Below are positions 27,189 through 37,087 of a stretch of DNA of 64,000 nucleotides, piece after piece. Origin of the DNA: Roseomonas sp. KE2513. Lineage in GTDB: Bacteria; Pseudomonadota; Alphaproteobacteria; Acetobacterales; Acetobacteraceae. Both the position numbers and the translations under genes were made by a program. The notes under the pieces are model-generated. The model made no database searches. It worked only from the letters and a program-made list of their open reading frames with translations, and was not told the DNA's origin. The stretch spans positions 1 to 64,000 of the forward strand of contig NZ_RCVR01000022.1 of assembly GCF_016107305.1 (NCBI RefSeq). Reading direction: 5' to 3'. How positions within the stretch are numbered: position 1 is the stretch's first letter; every line of letters starts with the position of its first letter.

Positions 27189-27412
27189 TGGCCTCCGGAG
27201 AGGGCTCTGCCCTCTCCGGACCTCTCCCGCCAAGGGCCTGAGGCCCTTGGATCCCCATCTGGCTGTCGTGGTGCCTTCCTGAACATGCAGTCGCCTCGGG
27301 TCTAGGACCCGAGGCGCACCTGCCGCGGAAATTCTCCAAACCTGAAGAAGAAGATGATGGAGAGGGGTCCGGGGAGAGGAAGAATTCTTTCTTCCTCTCC
27401 CGGGGTCACTGG
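27189..27412 (-). repeat. Composite four-hairpin intergenic element, copy E
   Basis: Copy E fills the junction between the converging hldE and purH genes and reads H4-H3-H2-H1 on the plus strand. H4 has perfect 11-bp arms (27194-27204, 27210-27220), H3 10-bp arms (27230-27239, 27241-27250), H2 11-bp arms (27292-27302, 27306-27316) and H1 13-bp arms (27372-27384, 27389-27401). H3 and H4 are nearly identical to copy D, while the H2 loop differs. Confidence 0.9.
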
Positions 27413-27422
27413 CGACGGCCGA

Positions 27423-28997
27423 TCAGTGCCGGAAGTGCCGCATCCCCGTCATCACCATCGCCAACCCCGCCTCATCAGCCGCCGCGATCACCTCGTTGTC
27501 GCGCATCGACCCGCCGGGCTGGATGACCGCGGTGGCGCCCGCCGCGGCAGCGGCCTGGAGGCCGTCGGCGAAGGGGAAGAAGGCGTCGGACGCCACGACG
27601 GAGCCCTGTGCGAGCGGCGCGTCGAGCCCGGCGGCCTTGGCGGCCTCGGCGCTCTTCCAGGCGGCGATGCGGGCGCTGTCCACGCGGCTCATCTGCCCCG
27701 CGCCGATCCCGACGGTGGCGCCGCCCCTGGCGTAGACGATCGCGTTCGACTTCACGTGCTTGCAGACGCGGAAGGCGAAAACGAGGTCGTTCATCTCCTG
27801 CGCGGTGGGCTCGCGCTTCGTGACCACGCGGAGGTCCGCCATGGCCACGCGGCCCGCGTCGCGGGACTGCGCGAGGAAGCCGCCGCCGACGCTGCGGAAG
27901 ACCGTGCCGGGGGCGGAGGGGTCGGGCAGGCCGCGGGTGAGCAGCAGGCGGAGGTTCTTCTTCGTCGCGAAAACCGCGCGCGCCTCGTCGTCGGCGTCGG
28001 GGGCGATCACCACCTCGGTGAAGATCGAGGTGATGCGCCGCGCGGCCTCGGCGTCGAGCGGGCGGTTGGCGGCGACAATGCCGCCGAAGGCCGAGACAGG
28101 GTCACAGCGCAGCGCCGCATCCCAGGCGGCGTTCAGGTCGCCGGCAGTCGCCACGCCGCAGGGATTGGCGTGCTTGACGATGACGATGGCCGGAGCGTCG
28201 AACTCCGCCACGGCCTCGAAGGCGGCGTCGGTGTCGTTGAGGTTGTTGTAGGACAGTTCCTTGCCCTGCACCTGGTCTGCCGTCGCGATGCCCGGACGGT
28301 GGGTGCCGTCGAGGTAGAAGGCCGCGCGCTGGTGCGGGTTCTCGCCGTAGCGGAGCGTCTGCTTCAGCAGGCCGGGCACGGAGAGGCGTTGGGGGAACTT
28401 CTCCTCCAACTCGGCCGCGAACCAGCGGGAAATGGCGGCGTCGTAGGCGGCGGTGCGGGCATAGGCGGCGGCGGCGAGGCGCTTGCGGGTGGCGAGCGAG
28501 GTGCCGCCGGTCTCGGCGATCTCCTTCGCCACCTCGGTCAGCTGCTCGGGCTCGGTCAGCACGGCCACATGGGCGTGGTTCTTGGCGGCGCTGCGGATCA
28601 TGGCGGGGCCGCCGATGTCGATGTTCTCGACGCAGTCCTCGTAGGAGGCGCCGCGCGCCACCGTGGCTTCGAAGGGGTAGAGGTTGACGCAAACAAGGTC
28701 GATCGGGGCGATGCCGTGCTTCTCGACCTGTGCCACGTGCTCGGGCAGATCGCGGCGGAAGAGCAGCCCGCCGTGGACGCCCGGGACGAGGGTCTTCACC
28801 CGCCCGTCCAGGATCTCCGGGAAGCCCGTGTGATCGGAAAGCTCGACCACGGGTAGGCCCGCCTCGCGAAGGGCCTTGGCGGTGCCGCCGGTGGAGAGGA
28901 TCTCCGTCCCCCCCGCGGCCAGGGTGCGCGCAAATTCCACGAGCCCGGTCTTGTCGGAGACCGAGAGGAGGGCGCGGCGGATCGGGAGGGTGGACAT
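27423..28997 (-). CDS. purH: Bifunctional AICAR formyltransferase/IMP cyclohydrolase
   Basis: This 524-residue enzyme catalyses the last two steps of purine synthesis. The N-terminal IMP cyclohydrolase domain shows [17 protein letters not shown] and [13 protein letters not shown]; the C-terminal formyltransferase domain shows [12 protein letters not shown], the catalytic KHANPCGVA and AQSRD. The ending GMRHFRH is the usual C-terminus. I choose ATG 28997 to give the normal family length. It is divergent from the SDR gene across a 368-bp gap. Confidence 0.97.
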   Translation of the reverse strand: MSTLPIRRALLSVSDKTGLVEFARTLAAGGTEILSTGGTAKALREAGLPVVELSDHTGFPEILDGRVKTLVPGVHGGLLFRRDLPEHVAQVEKHGIAPIDLVCVNLYPFEATVARGASYEDCVENIDIGGPAMIRSAAKNHAHVAVLTEPEQLTEVAKEIAETGGTSLATRKRLAAAAYARTAAYDAAISRWFAAELEEKFPQRLSVPGLLKQTLRYGENPHQRAAFYLDGTHRPGIATADQVQGKELSYNNLNDTDAAFEAVAEFDAPAIVIVKHANPCGVATAGDLNAAWDAALRCDPVSAFGGIVAANRPLDAEAARRITSIFTEVVIAPDADDEARAVFATKKNLRLLLTRGLPDPSAPGTVFRSVGGGFLAQSRDAGRVAMADLRVVTKREPTAQEMNDLVFAFRVCKHVKSNAIVYARGGATVGIGAGQMSRVDSARIAAWKSAEAAKAAGLDAPLAQGSVVASDAFFPFADGLQAAAAAGATAVIQPGGSMRDNEVIAAADEAGLAMVMTGMRHFRH

Positions 28998-29365
28998 GGC
29001 CGGGCGGATAGCGCGGGCGGCGGCCCGATGCCAGCACGGCCTTGCGCGGGGCAGGTCCGACATTGCCGGCAGGAGCACGCGACTCGGAGGACCGATCCGG
29101 CACAGAAAGCGAACCTTCTTGTGTCCACCGAACCTGGCAACCACAAGGTCTGGTGGTTTATCGCTTGAGAACAGTCGTCAGCGATTCGTTCGCGCGACTC
29201 GGGCGAGATCCATGATTTGCCGCCTTTTCGGGAGGTCCCCGTTCGGCACTTGTTCAAGACCGCGACTCGAGGCCGCGGGAACATCGGGTTGCATTGCGAC
29301 AATCAACTCCCGGGGGGGATGGCACGTTCCGCGCTCTGCCGATCCGGCGAGACGAGGACCGATCC
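28998..29365. other. Divergent intergenic region, less GC-rich
   Basis: These 368 bp separate purH and the SDR gene, which point away from each other. The stretch from about 29100 to 29310 is visibly less GC-rich than its surroundings, as expected for regulatory DNA. GGAAC at about 29279-29283 resembles the -35 of alphaproteobacterial EcfG promoters, but no matching -10 is present at the right distance. No gene was found. Confidence 0.35.
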
Positions 29366-30193
29366 ATGACGTCAGGCGCATCCGAGGCCCGAGCGACGCG
29401 TCCCCTCCTGGCCGGGCGCCGGGCGCTGGTGACCGGGGCCTCCTCCGGGATCGGCTTTGCGGTGGCACGTGGGTTGGCCGCCGCGGGGGCGGCCGTCGCG
29501 GTGAACTACCACTCCCACGGGGAGGCGGCGGAGGGTCTCGCGGAGGAGATCCGCGCGGCTGGCGGGAAGGCGGTCGCCCTCAAGGCCGACGTCTCCAAGG
29601 AGGAGGAGGTGACAGGGCTGGTGGACCGCACCGTCGCCGAGTTCGGGGGCCTCGACGTGCTGGTGGCCAATTCTGGTATCCAGAAGGACGCGCCCGTGGG
29701 GGAGATGACGCTGGCCGACTGGAACGCCGTCATTTCGCTCAACCTCACCGGCCAGTTCCTCTGCTGCCGTGAGGCGATCCGCGCCTTCCGGGCGGGGCCC
29801 GAGCGGCAAGGCGGGGCGCGCGGCTCCATCATCTGCATGAGCTCGGTGCACGAGCTCATCCCTTGGGCGGGGCACGTGAACTACGCGGCTGCCAAGGGCG
29901 GCGTGCGGATGATGATGCAGACCCTCGCCCAGGAGATGGCGCCCGAGCGCGTGCGGGTGAACGCGATCGCGCCCGGCGCCATCCGCACGCCCATCAACAA
30001 GGAGGCCTGGGGCACGCCCGAGGCACTGGAGAAGCTACTGCACCTCATCCCCTACGGCCGCATCGGCGAGCCCGAGGACGTGGCTCGCGCCGCCACCTGG
30101 CTCGCCTCGGACGAAGCGGACTACGTCACCGGCGTCACCCTCTTTGTCGATGGCGGGATGTCGCTCTATCCCGGCTTCGTCGGCAACGGCTGA
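29366..30193 (+). CDS. SDR family oxidoreductase (glucose 1-dehydrogenase-like)
   Basis: This 275-residue short-chain dehydrogenase has the cofactor loop VTGASSGIGFAVARG, the NSGIQ strand, catalytic Ser in CMSSVHE and Tyr/Lys in NYAAAKGG, with DGGMSLYPGF at the C-terminus. It resembles glucose 1-dehydrogenase-like SDRs in bacteria. The stop overlaps the next gene's start (TGATG), so it is coupled to the GH15 enzyme, suggesting joint sugar metabolism. Confidence 0.88.
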   Translation: MTSGASEARATRPLLAGRRALVTGASSGIGFAVARGLAAAGAAVAVNYHSHGEAAEGLAEEIRAAGGKAVALKADVSKEEEVTGLVDRTVAEFGGLDVLVANSGIQKDAPVGEMTLADWNAVISLNLTGQFLCCREAIRAFRAGPERQGGARGSIICMSSVHELIPWAGHVNYAAAKGGVRMMMQTLAQEMAPERVRVNAIAPGAIRTPINKEAWGTPEALEKLLHLIPYGRIGEPEDVARAATWLASDEADYVTGVTLFVDGGMSLYPGFVGNG

Positions 30194-31974
30194 TGGGGGA
30201 GCCGATCGAGAACCACGGCATCGTCGGCGACCTTCGCACGGCGGCCCTGGTCGGCTTCGACGGCGCGGTGGACTTCCTCTGCTGGCCGCATTTCGACAGC
30301 CCGAGCGTCTTCGTCTCCCTCCTCGACGACGAGAAGGGCGGCCGCTTCGAGCTGGCGCCGGTGCTCGAAGGGGTGCACCACCGCCAGCTCTACCTTCCCG
30401 ACACCAACGTGCTGCTGACGCGCTTCCTCTCGCATGACGGCGTGGCCGAGATCTCCGACTTCATGGTGATCGGCGGCACGCAGCGCCTGGTGCGCCGCGC
30501 CAAGGCCGTGCGCCAGTCCATCCGCTTCCGCCTGCGCTGCGCCCCGCGCTTCGACTATGCCCGCGCCCTGCCCAGCCTGCGGGAGGAGGGAGGAAGCCTC
30601 GTCTTCGAGGGGCCGGACGGGATCGCGCTGCGCCTGCGCGCCACCGTGCCGCTTCTCGCCGAGAACGTGGACGGCACGGCGGACTTCGTGCTGCAGGCCG
30701 GCGAGTCCGCGGCCTTCGTGCTGGAAGACGCGGCGCTCGGCAACGCGCGCCCGGCCGACCCGCGCGGGGTGGCCGATTGCTTCAAGGCCACCTCTGACTA
30801 CTGGCGCGGCTGGACGGCGCGCTCGACCTATCGCGGGCGCTGGCGGGACATGGTGAACCGCTCTGCCCTCGTGCTGAAGCTGATGACCTCGGGCGAGCAC
30901 GGCTCGATCATCGCAGCCCCCACCTTCGGCCTGCCCGAGACGATCGGCGGCGTCAGGAACTGGGATTACCGCTACACTTGGATCCGCGACGCGGCCTTCA
31001 CCGTCTACGCCTTCCTTCGCCTCGGCCATGTCGCGGAGGCGAACGCCTTCATGCGCTGGCTCGGCATCCGCGGCGCGAGCTCCGGCCACGATGGGCACCT
31101 CGACCTCATGTACGGCTTCGACGGGCACCGGCAGCTCGACGAGCAGGAGCTGCCGCACCTCTCGGGCTATCTCGACAGCCGCCCCGTCCGCATTGGCAAC
31201 GGCGCCGCCGGCCAGCTCCAACTCGACATCTATGGGGAGCTGATGGATGCCGCCTACCTCTCCGACAAATACGGCGAGCAGATCTCCCATGATGCCTGGA
31301 AGGGCATCACCCGCTCCATGGACTGGGTGGCGGAGAACTGGGAACAGCCGGACGAGGGCATCTGGGAGGTGCGCGGCGGGCGGCAGCACTTCCTGCACTC
31401 CCGCCTGATGTGCTGGGTGGCGCTGGACCGCGCGCTGCGCCTGGCCCGCAAGCGCTCCCTCCCCGCCCCACTGCTCCGCTGGGCGGAGGCGCGGGACACC
31501 ATCCACGCCGACATCCACGAGAACTTCTGGAACGCCGACCAGCGGGCTTTCGTGCAGACGCGGGGCGGCACGGCGCTCGACGCCTCCTGCCTGCTGATGC
31601 CGCTGGTTCGCTTCATCAGCCCGACCGACCCGCGCTGGATCTCCACCCTGCGCGCGGTCGGGGAACGCCTCGTCGTGGACAGCCTCGTGCGCCGCTACGA
31701 GGACGAGGCAGTGGACGGCCTCGACGGGATCGAGGGCAGCTTCAACATGTGCTCCTTCTGGTACGTCGAGTGCCTCGCGCGCGCCGGAGACCTCAAGCGC
31801 GCGCGCTTCCTCTTCGAGAAGATGCTCGGCTACGCGAACCACCTCGGCCTCTACGCGGAAGAACTAGGACCGGCCGGCGAGCACCTCGGAAACTTCCCGC
31901 AGGCCTTCACGCATCTCGCGCTGATCAGCGCGGCCTACTACCTCGACCGGGCGCTATCGGCGGCGGAGATCTGA
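30193..31974 (+). CDS. Glycoside hydrolase family 15 protein
   Basis: This 593-residue protein matches GH15 (glucoamylase/trehalase-like). The N-terminal beta-sandwich starts ENHGIVGDLRTAALVGFDG; the (alpha/alpha)6 barrel contains GLPETIGGVRNWDYRYTWIRD, a catalytic Glu candidate in GLDGIEGSFNMC and a second in EELGPAGEHLGNFPQ. No signal peptide is present, so it acts in the cytoplasm, probably on trehalose or an alpha-glucan. It overlaps the SDR gene stop. Confidence 0.88.
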   Translation: MGEPIENHGIVGDLRTAALVGFDGAVDFLCWPHFDSPSVFVSLLDDEKGGRFELAPVLEGVHHRQLYLPDTNVLLTRFLSHDGVAEISDFMVIGGTQRLVRRAKAVRQSIRFRLRCAPRFDYARALPSLREEGGSLVFEGPDGIALRLRATVPLLAENVDGTADFVLQAGESAAFVLEDAALGNARPADPRGVADCFKATSDYWRGWTARSTYRGRWRDMVNRSALVLKLMTSGEHGSIIAAPTFGLPETIGGVRNWDYRYTWIRDAAFTVYAFLRLGHVAEANAFMRWLGIRGASSGHDGHLDLMYGFDGHRQLDEQELPHLSGYLDSRPVRIGNGAAGQLQLDIYGELMDAAYLSDKYGEQISHDAWKGITRSMDWVAENWEQPDEGIWEVRGGRQHFLHSRLMCWVALDRALRLARKRSLPAPLLRWAEARDTIHADIHENFWNADQRAFVQTRGGTALDASCLLMPLVRFISPTDPRWISTLRAVGERLVVDSLVRRYEDEAVDGLDGIEGSFNMCSFWYVECLARAGDLKRARFLFEKMLGYANHLGLYAEELGPAGEHLGNFPQAFTHLALISAAYYLDRALSAAEI

Positions 31975-31997
31975 GAGCAGGTCCTGCAGTGCAGAAC

Positions 31998-32254
31998 TGG
32001 TGATTCCGGGGAGAGGAAGAAGGACTTCTTCCTCTCCCCAAGGCTCCTCACCATCATCTTTTTCTATCGGCTTGGGATGCCCTGCGGCCGGTGCGCCTTG
32101 GATCACTGATCCAAGGCGACTGCACTCACAGGAAGGTTCCGCGAAAGCAGGATGGGGATTCAAAGGCCTCAGGCCCTTGGCGGGCGCGGGACGAACGCTG
32201 CGCGTTCACCCGGCGGTCTGGAGAGGGCAGAGCCCTCTTCAGGAGCTACCAGCG
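31998..32254 (+). repeat. Composite four-hairpin intergenic element, copy F
   Basis: Copy F lies between converging GH15 and tctA genes. H1 has perfect 14-bp arms (32008-32021, 32026-32039). H2 has perfect 11-bp arms, cgccttggatc at 32094-32104 and gatccaaggcg at 32108-32118, with two base pairs changed on both sides relative to the other copies. H3 (32161-32179) has one mismatch. H4 (32218-32227, 32233-32242) pairs fully with one G-U. A small extra hairpin, gaacgc/gcgttc (32193-32207), is inserted between H3 and H4. Confidence 0.88.
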
Positions 32255-32255
32255 C

Positions 32256-33755
32256 CTATCCCTCCGCCCGGCGCTGCCGGAATGCCCAGAGCCGCGGCCC
32301 CACCAGCGCCACAACGGCCAACACGAGAATCGTGGCCGAGATCGGCCGTGTCAGGAAGGTCGTCCAATCGCCCTGGCTGATCGTCAGCGCCTGGCGCAGC
32401 GCCTGCTCCGCCATCGGGCCCAGGATCATGCCGATCACCACGGGCGCGGTTGGGAAGTCGAAGCGGCGCATGAACATCGCGATGATGCCGATGCCGTAGA
32501 GCAGCACGAGATCGGTCACGGAATTGCTGATCCCGTAGGTGCCGATCGTCGCGAAGACGAGGATGCCCGCGTAGAGCTGCGGCGTCGGGATCTTCAGGAT
32601 GCGCGCCCAGAGCCCGACCAGCGGCAGGTTCAGCACCACGAGCATGACGTTCGCGATGTAGAGCGAGGCGATGAGCGTCCAGACGAGCACCGGCTGCTGC
32701 GTGAACAGCATCGGCCCCGGCTGGATGCCGTAGGATTGGAAGGCCGAGAGCATGATCGCGGCGGTGGCCGAGGTGGGCAGGCCCAGCGTCAGCATCGGGA
32801 CGAGGATGCCGGCGGCGGCCGCGTTGTTCGCTGCTTCCGGCCCTGCCACGCCCTCGATCGCGCCCGTGGTGCCGAACTCCTCGCGAAACTCCGGCTTAAC
32901 CATCTTCCGCTCGGCGTAATAGCTCAGCATCGTCGGCATCTCGGTGCCGCCGGCGGGCAGCACGCCGAAGGGAAAGCCGAGAAGGGAGCCGCGGATCCAG
33001 GGGCCGATGCTGCGCCGCCAGTCGGTGGCGCTCATCCAGAGCTTGCCGACCTGGCGCACCTCCTGCCCGCCCTCGACGTGGCGCCAGGCGAGATACATCG
33101 TCTCCCCCACCGCGAAGAGCGCGACGGCGACGAGCACGACGTTCACCCCATCGAGCAGCTCCGGCACGCCGAAGGTGAGGCGCGGCTGGCCGGTCTGCAG
33201 GTCGATGCCCACGAGGCCGAGCATCAGCCCGAAGGCGAGCGAGGTGAGCCCGCGCAGCGCCGAGCCGCCCAGCACCGCGGAGACGGTGACGAAGCAGAGC
33301 AGCATGAGGGAGAAGTACTCCGCCGGCCCAAGCTTCAGCGCCAGATCCACCACGATCGGCCCAATGAAGGAGATGCCAAGCGTGCCGACCGTGCCGGCCA
33401 CGAAGGAGCCCACCGCGGCCGTGACCAGCGCCGGTCCCGCGCGGCCGTTGCGCGCCATCTTCGCGCCCTCCAGCGCGGTGATGATCGAGCCGGATTCGCC
33501 GGGCGTGTTCAGCAGGATCGAGGTCGTCGATCCCCCGTACATCGCGCCGTAGAAGACACCGCAGAAGAGAATGAAGGCGCCCGTCGCCTCCACCTTGAAG
33601 GTGACGGGCAGCAGCAGCGCGATGGTCAGCGCGGGCCCGATGCCCGGCAGCACGCCGATCGCGGTGCCGAGGAAGCAGCCGAGCAGCGCCCAGCCGAGGT
33701 TGATGGGCGTCAGCGCGTTGGCGAAGCCCAAGGCGAGGCCGGCGACGGAGTCCAT
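32256..33755 (-). CDS. tctA: Tripartite tricarboxylate transporter permease TctA
   Basis: This 499-residue inner-membrane protein is the large permease of a tripartite tricarboxylate transporter, with about 12 hydrophobic helices. Family motifs include [20 protein letters not shown] near residue 35, [18 protein letters not shown], and [19 protein letters not shown] in the second half. With TctB and the TctC receptor it takes up a carboxylate. The ATG overlaps the tctB stop by a few bases. Confidence 0.93.
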   Translation of the reverse strand: MDSVAGLALGFANALTPINLGWALLGCFLGTAIGVLPGIGPALTIALLLPVTFKVEATGAFILFCGVFYGAMYGGSTTSILLNTPGESGSIITALEGAKMARNGRAGPALVTAAVGSFVAGTVGTLGISFIGPIVVDLALKLGPAEYFSLMLLCFVTVSAVLGGSALRGLTSLAFGLMLGLVGIDLQTGQPRLTFGVPELLDGVNVVLVAVALFAVGETMYLAWRHVEGGQEVRQVGKLWMSATDWRRSIGPWIRGSLLGFPFGVLPAGGTEMPTMLSYYAERKMVKPEFREEFGTTGAIEGVAGPEAANNAAAAGILVPMLTLGLPTSATAAIMLSAFQSYGIQPGPMLFTQQPVLVWTLIASLYIANVMLVVLNLPLVGLWARILKIPTPQLYAGILVFATIGTYGISNSVTDLVLLYGIGIIAMFMRRFDFPTAPVVIGMILGPMAEQALRQALTISQGDWTTFLTRPISATILVLAVVALVGPRLWAFRQRRAEG

Positions 33756-34264
33756 CAGATGATTCCCTCCAGCACGCCCGCGCCGATGTTCACGCCGAGC
33801 AGCTTCGCGAAAGCGATGTAGGCGCCGAGCGTCACGAGGATTCCGATCACGAGGTCCCGCAACGGCCGTCTCGACCCGAAGGCGGAGCAGACGAGCACGT
33901 ACTGGATCGTCGCCGCGATGACGAAGCCGAGCCAGTCGATAAGCGCGAGCTGCACGACGAGCCCCGCCCCCAGCAGGCCGAGCGCCCGCCAGTTCGTCGG
34001 CGGTGCCGCCATCTCCTCCTCGAGCCCGTGGCTCCAGCCGCCCTTGGCCGCGGTGGCCGAGAGCCCGATGCCGAGCGCCACGAGGATGGCGCCCACGAGA
34101 TAGGGGACCGCCTTCGCCCCCACCTGCGCATAGAGCGGCGATTCAGGGATCGCCCAGGCGGCGTAGAGCACGAGCAGGCCGAGCACGACGACGCCGAGGC
34201 CGACGACGAGGTCGGCCCGCGGCGTCCCGGCTGCCGTTCCTGCCCGGTGGGATAGCTGGTTCAT
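33755..34264 (-). CDS. tctB: Tripartite tricarboxylate transporter small subunit TctB
   Basis: This 169-residue membrane protein has four predicted helices ([56 protein letters not shown], and a C-terminal pair) and matches the TctB family. It follows tctC by 110 bp and overlaps tctA, giving the order tctC-tctB-tctA on the minus strand. Confidence 0.88.
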   Translation of the reverse strand: MNQLSHRAGTAAGTPRADLVVGLGVVVLGLLVLYAAWAIPESPLYAQVGAKAVPYLVGAILVALGIGLSATAAKGGWSHGLEEEMAAPPTNWRALGLLGAGLVVQLALIDWLGFVIAATIQYVLVCSAFGSRRPLRDLVIGILVTLGAYIAFAKLLGVNIGAGVLEGII

Positions 34265-34374
34265 GCGTTCGTTCCTGGCCCTGCCACGCCGGACTGCGGG
34301 CCTCAGAGGGGGCGCCTGAATGGCACGGCGGCGTGGGAGAGTGGAAGCCGGGGGGGCCGCCCCCGGCCCGCCGC

Positions 34375-35364
34375 TCAGGCCAGCCCGATTTCCTTCAGCA
34401 CCGCGAGCGTCGCCTCGCTGTCCTTGCGCAGGAACTCCTCGAAGGCCGGGCCCTCCATGTAGGCGTCCTCCCAGCCGCGCGTCTGCAGCAGCTCCTTCCA
34501 GGCGGGCAGCGCGTGCAGCTCGGCCGCGAAGCGCGCGTGGTTCGCCCGCGCCTCGGCATTGATGCCGGGCGGCGCGAACAGGCCGCGCCAGTTGCCGACG
34601 ACGATGTCGATCCCGCTCTCCTTCAGGGTCGGCACGTTGGGGTCGATCCGCGTCTCGCCGCTCGTCGCCAGCGCGCGCATCCGGCCGGACTTGATCTGCT
34701 CGGCGAACTCCGAATAGCCGGAGATGCCCGCCTTCACCTGCCCGCCGAGGATCGCCGCCTGGGCCGGCCCGCCACCGGCGAAGGCGACGTAGGAGGCCTC
34801 CCGCGCGCTGCGCCCCACGGACTTGATCAGCAGGCCGAGCAGGATGTGGTCAATGCCGCCCGCCGAGCCGCCGCCCACCGCGACGGCGCCGGGGCCAGCC
34901 TTCAGCGCGTCCATCAGCCCCTTGATGTCCCGGATGTCGGAATTGGCGGGCACGACGATGGCCGCGCTCTCGTCCGTCAGCCGGGCGACCGGCAGCACAT
35001 CCTTCAGTGTCACCGGGCTCTTGTTGGTCAGCGTGGCGCCGACCATCACGGCGCCGGCCACCATCAGCGCCTCCGGGCGCCCGCGGCGCTGGGCCACGAA
35101 GCGCGGCAGGCCCACCGCGCCGCCGGCACCGCCCACGTTCTCGAACTGGATGGAGCCCACCATGCCCGCCGGACGTGCCACCTGCTCGATCGCGCGGCCC
35201 AGCCCGTCCCACCCACCGCCGGGCGCGGCGGGGATGAACATGCTCAGCGCGGCGTAGCGCTGCGCTCCCTGCGCCCCCGCCTGATTTGCGAAGGGTGCGG
35301 CCGCGAGGGGCAGCGCCGCGGCCCCCGCCAGCAACTGGCGACGGCGGACAAGGTGGCTGTTCAT
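34375..35364 (-). CDS. tctC: TctC/Bug-family periplasmic substrate-binding protein
   Basis: This 329-residue receptor has a Tat-like leader (HLVRRRQLLAGAAALPLAAA, cleavage after AGA), then [46 protein letters not shown] and PNVPTLKESGIDIVVGNWRG. The GGGWDGLGRA form places it with tricarboxylate/aconitate-type receptors. It belongs to the tctCBA operon. Its start is 238 bp from the divergent five-repeat protein gene. Confidence 0.92.
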   Translation of the reverse strand: MNSHLVRRRQLLAGAAALPLAAAPFANQAGAQGAQRYAALSMFIPAAPGGGWDGLGRAIEQVARPAGMVGSIQFENVGGAGGAVGLPRFVAQRRGRPEALMVAGAVMVGATLTNKSPVTLKDVLPVARLTDESAAIVVPANSDIRDIKGLMDALKAGPGAVAVGGGSAGGIDHILLGLLIKSVGRSAREASYVAFAGGGPAQAAILGGQVKAGISGYSEFAEQIKSGRMRALATSGETRIDPNVPTLKESGIDIVVGNWRGLFAPPGINAEARANHARFAAELHALPAWKELLQTRGWEDAYMEGPAFEEFLRKDSEATLAVLKEIGLA

Positions 35365-35602
35365 GCGTGCGTTCCTCCCGGAGGTCAGGTCGCGCCCACC
35401 TTAGGCCGGCTCCGCCCGGAGATGAATTCGCCCCCGGCACCAAAGCCCTGGATGATCGCGTCGGCTTGAACGAACCAGGAGGGGCAGCCGCGAGACCGCG
35501 GGGCAACTGTGTCTTTTCGGCAATTGCGCCGTGGCTTTCATGCGACGATCCTGCACCGCACCACGCCGGGCGGGCCGGCTTGGGACGGACCGGAAGTCTC
35601 TC

Positions 35603-37087
35603 ATGCGTGGGTTCCTGCCCGGCTCCTGGCCGGGGTCCAGGGCTGGACTCGGGTTGGTGGCAGGGCTCCTCGCCCTCCTCCTCGGCGCGTTGCCGGCCCC
35701 CGCACAGACGCCCGGTCGGGCGGGCGCTGAGCGTGAGGCGGTGATCGCCAACGAGACCGGCATGGCGGTGCGCGAGCTTTATCTCGCCCCCGCCACGGAG
35801 ACGGATCCGGGCCCGGACCGCCTCGGCGCCGATACCCTGCCGCCCGGCAGCAGCCTTCGCCTTCGCCTCGGGCGCAACCAAGCCTGCGTCTGGTCGCTGC
35901 GCGCGATCCTGGCCGACGAGACGGCCGACGAGCGCCGCGTGGACCTCTGCCGCAGCCCCCGCGTCGTCCTCGGCGACCCCTCCGCTCCCTCGCGGGAGGT
36001 GGTGGTCAACAACGACACCGACCTCGACCTCCACGAGCTCTACGCAACCCCTGCCGGCGCCCCCCGCGGCCCCGACCGGCTGGGCGCCGAGATCGTGCCC
36101 GCCGGCCGCCCCTACCGCCTCCGCCTCGGCCGCCGGCGCGACTGCGTCTTCGACATTACCGCGGTGCTGGCCGACGGCACCGAGGTCGCGCGCCCGCGCA
36201 CCGATGTGTGCCGCGGCGCGCGCGTGACTCTCGCCGACCCCTCCCTCACCTGGCGGGAGATGACGGTCGCCAACCGCTCCGGCCGCGTGCTCGCCGGCCT
36301 GCACGTCGTCCCCGGCGGCCGCTCCCCCGCGCTGAACGCGGAGGAGGGCTGGGGCGTGAACCGGATGGGCAGCGAATCCGCGCCCGACGGCAGCACCTTC
36401 CGCCTGCGCCTCCGCCTGCCCGGCTGCACGGCCGATCTCCGCGCCACTTACGCCGACGGCTCGGCCGAGGCGCGGCGCGATGTCGATCTCTGCCGCCAGG
36501 CAGACGTCACCTTCGACGGCAGCGGCATTCCCCGCCCGCCCGAGCGGGGCGTCACCTTCGTCAACCGCCACCTCGCCCGCATCGACGAGGTCTACGTCTC
36601 CTCCTCCACCGAGGGCGACTGGGGGCCGGAGCGCCTGCCCGGCGGCCTCGGCCGGGGCGAGCGCCAGCTCCTCACCCTACCCGTGGACTGCGTCGTGGAT
36701 CTGCGCGTCGTCTTCCCAACCGGCGGCGCTGAGGAGCGGCGGGAGGTGAATATCTGCCAGACCGCGGCCATCGTCGTCCGCCCCGGCTGGACGACCGCCG
36801 CCCGCCTCGACGAGGGCGAGGAAGATGAGGGCCCCCGCCCCGGCAGCATCCGCCTGCGCAACACTGCCAGCCTGCCGATCGTGGAGCTCTACATCGACGC
36901 GCCCGGCGCGCCGCGCGGCCCGGACCGCCTCGGCGCCACCGTGCTCGGCCGCAACGAGACGCTTGACGTCGCCCCGCCCGAGGGCGCCGGCTGCGCGGCC
37001 CGCCTGACCGCCGTGCTCCGCGACGGCCGCGAGGCGACGCGCGAGCCCGTGGACCTCTGCGCCGGTATCGAGGTGCCCCTGCCATGA
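35603..37087 (+). CDS. Secreted protein with five tandem two-Cys repeats
   Basis: This 494-residue exported protein has a signal peptide (1-35, APAQ) and five tandem domains at about 45-123, 131-210, 218-304, 316-392 and 414-494. Each domain begins with a short strand (e.g. VVVNNDTD), carries a GPDRLGA-like turn (GPDRLG in domains 1, 2 and 5; GVNRMG and GPERLP in 3 and 4), and holds two Cys 21 or 22 residues apart (95/116, 181/203, 275/297, 363/385, 464/486), suggesting one disulfide per domain. No named function was recognised. I choose ATG 35603 for the leader. It overlaps the EF-hand gene by 4 nt. Confidence 0.75.
   Translation: MRGFLPGSWPGSRAGLGLVAGLLALLLGALPAPAQTPGRAGAEREAVIANETGMAVRELYLAPATETDPGPDRLGADTLPPGSSLRLRLGRNQACVWSLRAILADETADERRVDLCRSPRVVLGDPSAPSREVVVNNDTDLDLHELYATPAGAPRGPDRLGAEIVPAGRPYRLRLGRRRDCVFDITAVLADGTEVARPRTDVCRGARVTLADPSLTWREMTVANRSGRVLAGLHVVPGGRSPALNAEEGWGVNRMGSESAPDGSTFRLRLRLPGCTADLRATYADGSAEARRDVDLCRQADVTFDGSGIPRPPERGVTFVNRHLARIDEVYVSSSTEGDWGPERLPGGLGRGERQLLTLPVDCVVDLRVVFPTGGAEERREVNICQTAAIVVRPGWTTAARLDEGEEDEGPRPGSIRLRNTASLPIVELYIDAPGAPRGPDRLGATVLGRNETLDVAPPEGAGCAARLTAVLRDGREATREPVDLCAGIEVPLP

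Noticed and set aside
32091-33821. A 576-residue plus-strand frame across tctA
   Set aside because: It is antisense to a clear TctA permease and has shadow-like His/Arg/Gln composition.
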